Origin: Acholoe squamosa
Lineage: Eukaryota; Annelida; Polychaeta; Phyllodocida; Polynoidae
Direction of reading: 5' to 3'
NCBI GenBank assembly: GCA_949317995.1
Contig: OX439040.1
Location: 52,961,186 to 53,025,185 of the forward strand
DNA length: 64,000 nt
How positions within the stretch are numbered: position 1 is the first letter of the stretch; every line of letters begins with the position of its first letter. The notes under the pieces are model-generated. The model searched no databases and had not been told where the DNA came from. It was given only the letters and a program-made list of their open reading frames with translations. The position numbers were made by a program, and so were the translations under genes. Positions 21,801-33,800 of this stretch are shown here, in pieces.

Positions 21801-24800
21801 GAAAAATAGGGGCTGTAGTCTAATGGCGTTTGATTTAGTCGGAGGCACAATGCCTATGCTTGGATGTAGTCCCAGACAGTTGTTTGCTCAAGCTGCATTG
21901 AGTTAAACGCTGGTGTATCCTGATAAAAAATGAACATCGAGCCTTAAGGCAGCCTTCGTCCTAAAATCATCAGTATATCAGAAGCCTTATTATGTAATTA
22001 TCTAAAGAATTCTTGTAAATTCTCTGAAAGTGGGTTTAGAGAATGTCACATCACGGCTTCAACAGTGAGTTTGGGCAGAAGAAGAACTATAATGTCCCCA
22101 CGGGGGGGGGGAGGGGTAGAGAAACCCCTTCATTGCTTCAGAGATGCCACGTTTTCCTGGTTTACCAGGAATTCCTGGTTTTGATCCCAAGATTTCTGTA
22201 TTCAATTATGTTAAATTCTAGGCCGAGCCCTCTGCCGACTCTTCCTACAGGAGCGGCAGAGCACAAAGCCCTCTGTTGCAGTTTAATTTTCGGTACCGAT
22301 GGTACCAAATCATTTTAAACATACTTCCCCTTGATGTCTGCTTTTGAAATTTCAGGCATGCAACTATCAGATACTTTACTAGCCACATGAGCTTTGATGG
22401 AAAGATCGGACCTTTGATTGACTTAAAATCCTCTATTTTGTATCTGCTGGTTGCAGCAAAAGCCCTGCCTTGGCTCTGTGGCAGGTTCAACTTCACGGCC
22501 TTAAACTTCTAAATTTTTACTAAAATATAAATAATGAAGACTACAAAAGTAAAGATTAAGTACTGCAAGGGTAGAATCAAATGTCACATTAGGTATATGA
22601 AAAATTTAAAGAAGGACAGTGAGGGGAAAGTGCATTTTCACATGACTTTTTTGTTGCCTATGAGGCCAGCCAACTTTGCTGTCAGCCGTTAGTGGGAGCG
22701 AGAGGCTGTCTTCGTCTGGCCTAGTTAAATTCCTGGGAAAATGTGTCAAAAGTCTAGATTTCCTGGTTTTTGTTGGCCAGTGAGTGGCATCACTGTTGCT
22801 TTAAACACGGGCTCTAGAGAAGCCTCTCGTCTTTCAAAAAATGGGCTCAATGGATATTTAGAGGAAGCCGCAACATAGCTTCAAAAGTGGATACAGAGGA
22901 AAGCCACATCGTAGCTTCAGTAGTAAAGTCAGAACTGGCCATACCATAGCTTTAACAGTGGATTCAGAGGAAGTTACGTCATAGATTTAACAGTAACTTT
23001 AGAGGGAGCCACATCATAGCTTTAACCGTGGGTCCAGAGGAAGCCACATAACGAGTTATGCAATGAGTTCAGGGGGAGCTACATCAGAAGATGCTACAAT
23101 AGTTATGCAAATATATCTCTTTCTTATTCATATTGGTTTTGTCAGTCTTATTCATTTCTACTTCCTCGGAAGAACATCAGGTGGAAAGATAAGGCAATTA
23201 TATGTATGAACCATTCTCACTGCTTAAATGGTGCAGAGTGCCCCATGTTTTGATAACATCGCAGCATTCTGGGTGTATTCCAAGAAGAGGAGGGAAAGTG
23301 AATGGATCTATTGATTGTTCAGTCACACCGCCCACAATGGGGTCATTGACTGATTGATCATTCTTGTTCTTCTCGGCTATTGGTATATCCTCCTCATAAA
23401 GAAAGGGTGCATAACAGAGGGACGTTTGGTTCAAATCGGGAAAGCACCATCCGTAAATCCTTAAATAGATGCCGTACCTCGCATACAAGACTCACCCTGG
23501 GTTGAAAGATGTATGCTATAAAGCAAATACCGGTATGGGGGGATATTTGAGCTTTTTGTCCTGTTCTATAGTATTGAATCCTTGCCAATAAGACGCGTCC
23601 TGAGTTCAGGCAAATTCTAAAGGCACACCTGGGGTCATCCTCTTGTATGCGTCATGCTTCATACACAAGGCTATATTTCTATAGGCATTGCTCGCTGGGA
23701 TTTTTCCTGCCATTTCAGAAACTTAAGTGACTTTGTTGCCATTGAGAAAGCAGACAGAGGAATATTACCATGCCTAATTACAATTGTATCATAATGTGAT
23801 CTGTTATCAGTCTCATGCTTTATTGATTGATTGTCTGATTGGTTTATTTCATTGGCACAATTTCACATTAAACAAAGGGTGTTTTTCAAACTAATGTCAA
23901 CTGGCTCAGGCTGCAACACGTGTTTACAGTCAATACATAATAGATTCATAAGAAATTAAACTCTCTTTTTTTTTCTTTTTTTTTTGGTTAGATGGGAGAC
24001 TACACCCTAGCAATGTTACTAAAAATTAGCCTACCTGGCATGTTGTAGTCTCCCACTTCCATCTTCTATGCCCCTCCATGCACCTTGGGCTTGGAGGGTC
24101 CTAGTGTTTTTTATTCACCAGAATAAACCCAGTTAGATACCAGTATAATATTTTTTTTTAAAAAGAACAAGCTCCTCTGACCCCATTTCTTTTTCCATTG
24201 TAAATATCCCTATTTACACCAACTCCTTAGCAATATACACCAACCTAACCATCAGGTTTATGTAAACTGCTATACACCCATTCCTACACTACCAATCTAG
24301 TTAGGTACTGCCAGACAAATTTGTGTGCTGGTTCTATACCTTTACCCAGCTCCAAATTGCCATCTAGTGCAGCCTAATGAGTCCCTGGGATGAAACCGCT
24401 CACTTTGTTAAATTTCTATATTTAGCAAACACTGTCTGAGTCAACAAATCCCACTTGTTGAATCTCCATGACTACTTAGACACTCACCTAGCAACCAACC
24501 AAGAGGGTTACTTGTGATGTCACTGGTATCCTAGCTACCGACACTATGACGTCATAGAGAACATTTCCCTGAAAAGTTCATTCAAGCGGTAGCTGCCATT
24601 CAAGCAGGAGGTCTAAAGATACACTCGTCAAATTTGAAGAAATTAAACTCTCGACAATGTATGACCAATTAATCGGTATTCTCGAAGAATAAGAGTCAAA
24701 TACAAGAGGCATTTATTTCAATAAGTACCTAAGGCCATACGATGGCTCAATTTTATAGTTTTAAATGTCATTTGACTACTTTGGTGTACTATAAGGCCAA

Positions 24801-27800
24801 ATGAAAAAAAAGTGTGTTTCCAGTAACCCGACCGACCCTAGCGAAACAGGGGCAAAAAACTTATTTTTGTGATTTTGAAGAATTTTGTCTCATTTTTTCA
24901 TATTTTAAAGAAATTTTCATTACTTTTTGAGGATTTTTCCTGTATCCTTTTCGTGTTCTTCCACTCTCTCATAGTTGCCATTTTCTCATCATAATTTTAC
25001 AATGAAATCAAAGAATTTGATACATCCATTGATATGTGCCCTAACATTTCCCATATAAATGTAAAAAATAAAGTTTAAAAAAAATCCGACCTACCGACCC
25101 TAGCACTTTGAGCTATGTTACTGGAAAACCAGAATTTATGTTTCCTGTACGTTCCCCAACATGCGGAAAATTCCAGGTAGGGTAGGTCGGATTTTTTCCT
25201 CTTTTTTTTGTGATTTTTTTTTACTGCTTCAAAGAGGCTGGACACAGTCGGATGCATGAGCCATACACAAGGGTCATTAAGATGACCCAAAAACATGAAA
25301 AATCTCCAAAATTGAAGGAAAAATAATAGGGTCGGCCCTGTTTAGCTAGGTAGGGTCGGGTGACATGAAACAAACGATTTTTTTTTGGCCTTAGCATACT
25401 GTGCACTAGAAAGATATCCTCAATTAATCTGAATAAGGGTTGATTGCGAGTTGCTTGCAAATGTGATCTATGTGATCTACTACTGTAAATTCATGTATAC
25501 AGGCTGCACCCTCATATCACTAACACCCTGACTTTGTTAGAAGATTTTTTTTTGAGATTATTTATTCTGTGATCTGTGTCTGGCTTCTTCTTCGTATATA
25601 AGCAGTGGCTTATATAGAGGAATTTATAGTATGAAAGCCACTTGTTCCTAGCAGTGGCCACTGAGTATTTGATGGGGAAAGTGGTAGAATATTTACTGAA
25701 ACATTTGAAGAAAATATGGAGAAGGTCGGAATCTTGAATGTGTATTTAATAAAAGAAAAGAATTCATTACTTCAGAAAATCACAGATAACTGATATATCA
25801 CGAGGAGAGGTACACAGCCGTTTTCCTCACATTCTAAGCTTTAAAACGGTATACTGCACTCTACATATCATATTCCTATAGCTGTAATCTAATGTGCAGT
25901 AGGGTCTCCCTAGCCCACTTAAAAGGGTCTATTTCTCCTCTTTTCTATCCCCTCAGGATGTGTGTGGTGCACATATGCGCGGGCACCAACACATTCCCCT
26001 GTGAAATTGTGTAAGTAGTTCTCGCCATGAATATGACCTTAGCTGTCGCAATGGCGTTAAACATCTATTACTCACTCACTCACTCTAATGTGCAGTAGGA
26101 AGTGGAGGTGAATTAGCCAATCTGGCTAATCAATGAGTGGAAAAATTCGCCAGATTGCAATTGGATTCGCCCCTGGCAATCTGGCGAGTGGCTAGCGCGA
26201 GTTTAGACATTGTAGATACTGTAATCTCCCACGTAGAAGGCGCGTCTTCTACGCCAAACAAATTGCTGCTGGGTCTTATACGCGGGAGGGTAATTGCCTT
26301 GAGTTGGGGGTGCGCCTTATACGCGGGTTTTTCCAACATCTCATTTGGGAAAATGCGCCGATGACAGCTTGAACTCATAGCGCCAGCACCGCGGCAGACC
26401 GGGAGGTGTCGACGCGCTCGCCGGGGATAAGGCCCACCATGCGCCGATGACAGCTTGAACTCATATAGCCAGCAGCGCGGCAGCCCGGTCGGTGTAGATT
26501 TGCTCGGCGGGTTTGACGCCAACTGTGTGCCGATGACAGCTTGAACTCATATAGCCAGCAGCGCGGCAGCGCAGCAGCCCGGTCGGTGTAGATTTGCTCA
26601 GCGGGTTTGACGCCGACCGTCACACCGTGTGCCGATGACAGCTTGAACTCATATAGCCAGCAGGGCGGCAGACCGGGAGGTGTCGACGGGCGCTCGGCGG
26701 GGATAAGGCCCACCATGCGCCGATGACAGCTTGAACTCATATAGCCAGCAGCGCGGCAGCCCGGTCAGTGTAGATTTGCTCCGCGGGTTTGACGCCGACT
26801 GTGTGCCGATGACAGCTTGAACTCATATAGCCAGCAGCGCGGCAGCGCAGCAGCCCGGTCGGTGTAGATTTGCTCAGCGGGTTTGACGCCGACCGTCACA
26901 CCGTGTGCCGATGACAGCTTGAACTCATATAGCCAGCAGGGCAGCAGACCGGGAGGTGTCGACGGGCGCTCGGCGGGTTCAAGCCGACGGTGTGCCGATG
27001 ACAGCTTGAACTCATAGCGCCAGCACCGCGGCAGACCGGGAGGTGTACAATAGTGAGGGTGGGGGGGGGGGGTGGGGAGGGGGGCGCCCTCTACGCGAAA
27101 CAGCCCCCCTGTGAGTTGGGGGGGGCGCCTTATACGCGGGTTTTTCCAGGAATTGATCCAGAAGAGGTACGTGCGCCTTCTACGTGAAAAGCCATTCTCT
27201 GAGTTGGGGGTGCGCCTTCTACGCGGGAGATTAACGGTACTAGCATGTTGCTACACAGTAGTTACATGAAAAGATTATGTTTCTATTAAACTGTGCTGAT
27301 GGTCCTCTGTTTTACGTTGGCATCTTAACATTGTCAAAATATAAGATACTTAGAGGCGACAACACTATGTGAATGAGGGGCGTAATATACGCATTTTACA
27401 TTTTCCAATTAGATCCATTTTATTCGCTCTAACTGATAAAATGAATGCCCAACCGTTTCAGAGAGGCCACATGATATCCCAGTGATATAGCAGATTATAG
27501 TTAAATCGATAAAGAGCAGTGCAGAAAGCTTCAATCTAATGTAGAAGATGGGCAGTGGATGGGAAGATGGCATGGACTAAGGTCAATATATACCGTATTT
27601 CCTCATGTATAAGCCGGGCCCCGTGTATTAGCCTGGGCAAAAGGCTACTTAGTTTAGTATAAGCCTGCCCCGTGTATAAGCCGGGGGTTATAATCTTTAG
27701 CCACTAGAAATGATTTTTGAGGCCATAACACTTCCTCTACTTGAAATATAGACCGAAATTTTTCAACCATGCAACATCACTTAGTGCTTATATAAGCCTG

Positions 27801-30800
27801 GGCTTTTACACGGGGAAATACGGTATACGATGCTGGGTGTAAGGGGATGGCTCAGTCTCAGGCGTAAGTAGGTCTGGCTGAGAGTTGGCCTCCTGCCAGT
27901 CAGACGTACAAGCCAAATGCTAGGACTATTAAAAGCAACCTATTTATATGACTACCGGGGTAGGTCTTCCTAATGGAGACCACTGTCATTGCCCGATATG
28001 TAAGCAGGACGACTATGTTGACGACTATTGATGTATGTTTTGTCAGATTATTTTGATGCCAGAATATTAAGGGAGTGATCATTTTTTTAACAACAGGGAG
28101 GGCTGGTGTTTTGAGGGGGGGTCAGAATTTTTTCAACCCCTTGAGCAGGGGGGGTCAGAATTTTTTCAACAGCTCTGATGGGGGGTCAAAATAATTTCAC
28201 CTGTTTTCAGTGGAAAACCCCGCGCGTTACTATAGGTTATCTAACGATTTGGGCCTGGACAGTGCTTTTTTGCTCATAACCCCAGTTCCTTATCCAGCCA
28301 TAATGCACTCTGAGACCTTTTGTTCGTCTTCAAGAGGCTGCTAGTTTCAATCTGGACATGTTAATAAATTGGCAAAGCATACAAAGTCAACCACGCCATA
28401 GTTTTCCAGTTAAAACCGTTTAGGGTTCAACAGGGAATCGATCCCTGGCCGCTGGGGCAGGAGGCAAGCTCGCTGTCCATTAAACCAAGTCGACCGCTTA
28501 TAGAAGTCAATCTACATCAAGGATTTGAAAAAGTTTTCTGACATACCTAAAGTTTACAGAGCTCGTTAGCATAGATTTCAATGGTGCCAGGTAGAGTTAT
28601 TAAGAGAGAAACATTCTTAGATATCCTATATGAATATGCCACGCCTAATTTTTCCATTTTCTTCGAAATGAGCGCGTGCTCTATCATAACGTTGATTAAA
28701 CGCTAATTAAAAGGGGACGTTCGCGCGCCATTTTTGTCCCTTATGGGGGGTCGAAAAATGTTTGAACGTCCGCGTGCAAACCCACCAGCCCCCCCCCCCC
28801 CCCCCGTTGTTAAAAAATGATCACTCCCTAAGTAGGTTAGAATAATATTCCGTGCTGTCTGTGTGTTTGAAGGTGTGTGTGTGTGTTGGGGGGGGGTAAG
28901 AGTAAAAAGTATCGCTTATGTATTAGTTTAAGCATTAATTGAATGTGTTGATATCCGCCACCAACTATATGATATATCCCGACCAACCTTGTTAGTTTAC
29001 GCTATACACTGGCTGCTGGAGGAATGTCAAAAACTAAGGGAGTGGTCATTATTAATCAACAGGGGGGGTGGTGGGTTTGAGGGGGGGCGTAAAATTTTCA
29101 GACCCCTCCCAAGGGGGGGGGCTAAAAAAATTTTGACCCCTCTTGAGGGGGGGCTAAAAAAATTCACCCTCTTTTTTGCAAAAAAGTCCGCGCACTACTA
29201 TAGATCAAAGAGGGGTGTGAAAACTCTCCGGCGCGGGGGTGGCGCAAAAGATTTTGACTGCCGTCAAGGGGGGGGCGTAAAAATTTTTCGCACATCTGCG
29301 TGAAAACCCACCACCCCCCCTGTTGATAAATAATGACCACTCCCTAAGTTGATTAAGCTAATAGTCCCCAGTAGTGCGATACAGATAATTTACTTGGAAT
29401 TATATGCTTAGCAAAGATGAGAAATGAGGAAACACATGATAAATAATGTTGATCACCTAAAGCATTGCCAAGAGTAGGAGGGGATGCAATGGCCAACCGT
29501 ACTCACTACAAATGATTAAGAATTAATTTTATCAGCAGCCAGTACTCTGACCTTTGGCAAGGCAGACATGAGGGTTACATCGAATCCTGAAAAGGTAATA
29601 TCAACAGAAGAGTAGAGACGAGATGTGGATGTAAATAGTCCATTGTGCACTTGAATTATGTGGCGTGTGGGAGGATGAGAATCATAATGGTCCTCTATGG
29701 TCTGCTATGTACAAAGGTAAACTGGCCTGCTACCTCCCAACTCTAATGTGTTTTAATGTTACTGCATAGTGCATTGTAGCTGCGGGATATTGTGGCCTTT
29801 GAATGCATTTCTATTTTCAATAGCAAGCACATTACAGAACATGGTAAACATTAGGGATATCTCAGTTAATTGAAGTCTCAGCAAATCATCCTACTTCCCA
29901 ATGCCTTTCCCCCATTGTCTACCTCTCTCATTGCCTACTTCCCGCTTCCTTTCTCTCCTAATGCATGCCTTTCCTCATTGCATTCCTTCGCTTCCACTAT
30001 TACCTACCTCTCCAATGCCGTACCTTTCTCCAGTCGTTAATCCTTTACTACCTACTTACCCCTTTGACCCATTGATTCCCTGGCCCATTATTGTCTTCTC
30101 CTGGGTGGCTAATCTTCATCGGTTACCTGTCCAGTATTTCCTACCTCTAAGCTGTGTGTACGTTCCCCTTTGCTTGCCTCTCGCAGTGCATACCTCCCCC
30201 AATACCTCCCTTCTTTATTGCTTGCCTTATCGTTAATATATCCCTATTGTATGTCAATATGTACTTCATTGCATACCTCTCTCAATGCTTAGCTCGGCCA
30301 TTACTTACCTCCATTGCTGACCTCCTGTATCACCTTCCTCATTGGTTACCTCAGACATTGCCTATCTGCTTCATCACTTTCTCCATTGCCCGCCCCCATC
30401 GTGGGGTTTCTCTTGTCATTGCTGACCACCCCCATTTCCCACTTACCCCATTGCCTCAATTGCCAACATCCCCGATTGACTGCCGCCCCCCTCCCTTATC
30501 ACTCACCTCGCCCCTTTGCCTACCCATAGAGTATAGAATAAAACTATATTCTATGGCCTACCTCAATCCCTATCTACCCAAAGGGCAATCGCTGAACTCC
30601 TCCATGGCTGACACCCCCTTTCCCACATGCAGTTACCTCATTGCAGACCTTGGCTGATTCCCTCATTGTCATCCCCAAGTGCCAACCCCAAATGGTCAGC
30701 AGGAGATCCATTACAACAGTTAAGCCATCTAAAAGTCTCAAATGTTGGTCTCGTTTGCCGAGCCATCACAAAGAGTGTAGCTCTGGCAGTAGGAGGTGCA

Positions 30801-33800
30801 TCACATTTTGTATTAGGAGATCCATTTTACCTCCTACATTGCCTTACTGCCTCATTGACTGCCCCGCCCTCCATTTCCTAACTCCACAATTGCCTACCTC
30901 CCCCATCGTCAATATCGAGTGGGGATAGAGGGTATGGTTCGAAACTCATTGAGGTTGGGGCTGTTGCCTGTACATAAACTTTTCAAAATGTGGTGGAAGC
31001 GAAGAATCTATGATATACTTTCATGATGGTAGTCAGAATTCCTGTCGGTTCTAACTAGAGAACAGGAGTTATTGCTTAGGTTCATTCTTGTTAACATCAC
31101 TAAACGCTGGTCATGCAGGTCTGTGGTCATGCATAATAGGAAAGCAATATATGTGTGTATGGCATTGTGGTCACTGTACATGAAGATGCTGAGGAACAAA
31201 AGGTATAGTTCTGTAGCACACTGTTTGCTGTAGCTCTTCTTTCAGATTTCTCATAATTGTTTATACTATAACTGTTCAGACAAATATCCAGTTATCGCTT
31301 AATTGTGAATCAATGTAAATCACACTGTCAAATGTGAAAGGCCGAGTAGGAAATGTTGAAAAAGCAGCGATGGTTAAATCAATAAGCCACAGGACTGGTG
31401 TATGTGTTGACCAGCTGGTGATCCATTCAGGGGGCTCTGATATTGTAAAAGTAAGGCGACAAACAATCCACTAGACTTATCCCACCCCCCATCCCATCAA
31501 CCAGGTCCTATAGTCAATGTTTTGCCACCAGTAGTCGATTTCCACCACCCGGCCTACCACCCACCTTGGCCACCTTCCCTGACCGCAACCGTTATTATAG
31601 CACTCTGGTGAAATAGCACAAAGGCCCAATCTGCTGAGAAAGATTTCGATTTCAATTGATATTGATAGGATTTCATTTTGGGGCGTAGGAAGGAAAATTT
31701 TTTATTGGGGGGGGGGCCCAGGGGTCTCGGTTGGGGGGGGGGGGCTTCTATATTTTTATATAGGCTTATATAGGGAACCTCCTCGTTATTGGGGGGGGCA
31801 GGCCCCTCTTTTCCTACGCCCCTGTCATTTTTGTGGAGAGGAGTTTTGAAAGAATAAATGGATATGACGCACAACAAGACCAGATGTGAACCCTGTTTGT
31901 GTAAAGTTGTATGATTCTATGGCACAAATGAAATGACAAAACAGCGCTCTCACTGAAGTGCCATTCATAAGTTGATCAGAAAAGTAAAAGAAGACTCATC
32001 TAGAACCCTTAATGGGAGTGTTGTCTGAAATATTTCAAGTTGCCTTGTGATTTATTTCAAAAACATGAAGTAAAACTTCTTTTTTCTGTAATCCTTGCAG
32101 GTGTGGATGAACGAGTTGTACCAGTACTTCCCTGATGACTACCACATCAGTAAGACCCACTCAGTATACGTGCAGCTCGAGGGCACCAACTTACGCCTGC
32201 AGCGCCCTAAGCACAACGTGCCCAAACGCTCTATGTGGGATGAACGACCACTGCCTACCCCTACCTTCATACACCAGCGGCACTTTGACCTCGTAGGTTC
32301 TAATGTCTCACTTGTACCACCTGGATTAGTCAAAAAGCGGGTCTGGAGCAAGAAATACCCTATCTGTGTGGTGCTGGCCAAGACAGGCTCCAAAGTTCAA
32401 TCACGCCTCAAGAAGGAGGGCTCAGTGGAAAATGAGTTTGCCAAAGGTATGGGTTATGAAGTCATCCCAGAAGTGTGTGATGATAGTGTGTTGTTCCTGT
32501 TCGCCCGCACAGGGCGAGAGAAAGAGGCCTGGTTCCGGAGACTGGATGCTGCATCGCGGGGCGATCCTCTGCCCACACGCATGAGCGACTTAGTACCGAT
32601 ACCGCCTCATGGTACAACAGACAATTATCAGTACCCAGAGAGGTCTTTGTCTGACTATGAAGTGGGCACTGATGTAGTTAGTAAACTACAAAAGCGTCAT
32701 TCCACACCTAACCTCATTCGCCAACCCACACCCCCACTCTCTTCTGCACCACCCACTGGTACAACCACCACGACAACAACCACAACAACGACTGCCACTG
32801 CCACCACCACCGCCACAACAACCTCAGATAGTAGTATCAAGCACCGCCGACACGACTCAGCCGACTCCATTTCTTCCCTCCCCTCTGAGTTGCTCAGAGA
32901 TGTACCCCTTCCCCCACCTCCTCCAGCACCAAGTGAGCTGCTCCTGTCAGAGTACATCCAGTTCATGGGGCTTGTCATGCCAGGTGAGTCATCTGATGAT
33001 AAACAAAACTCTGGAAATAGCACTATTTCTAATAGCAGCAATCCGACTGCCACAACAGAGAGTCGTGGGAGTAGAGCATCCAGTCCCACCTCTCCACATC
33101 CCAAGGCCAAGGACACCAAAGAAGAAAAGGCCAACAAGCAAAAAAAGGACAAGGACAAAGATGTTACCTCTTCTATAGTTTCGTCACCAAGGTCAGCATG
33201 TGAGCTGTCTGTACGATGGCTCAATGCACTTCTTGGGCGTTGTCTCTGGGACTTGCTGCGAGAAGCCGATTGGGCTGAGCGCATACAGGAAAGGATACAG
33301 CGCAAGCTTTCCAAAATACATGTGAGTATGGCTACCTTCCCATTGGTATAATTATCTAGGTTGATTCAGGCACTATAATACATATCATACAGCATTAAGG
33401 CAGAATATTGCTTCCGTAAAATCTGAGTTCTTCTTCTTTAGGTTACGATCTGTGCACCTTCAATGTTGCCTGTAAAAGATATGCAGAACACTGATTAGCA
33501 TTACAATTATTGATGATTTATTGTGAAATTAGATAAGTATATCGTACACAATACAGCAAGACAAGATACCGTAATCTCTCGCGTAGAAGGCGCAGCCCGC
33601 GTAGAAGGCGCACCCCCAACTCAGAGAAGGCTGGTTCGCGTAGAAGGCGCACATACCTTCTCTGAATTGGTACACTGAAAAAACCCGCGTATAAGGCGCA
33701 CCCCTTACTCAGGGGACTGGTCCGCGTACAAGGCACACCTTGTCCATGGCCTGCTACAAGGAGACAAGGGTCTCCTTGTAGTTGGGGATAGCCTTAGGTA

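Noticed and set aside
26130-26740. Minus-strand frames with repeated YEFKLSSAHG motifs
   Set aside because: They are translations of the 86-102 bp tandem array; unit lengths are not all multiples of three and the motif is only the repeated DNA word.
29901-30657. Long overlapping plus-strand frames of up to 167 codons
   Set aside because: Created by the pyrimidine bias of a degenerate tandem repeat; several frames are open at once and composition is Pro/Leu/Ser only.
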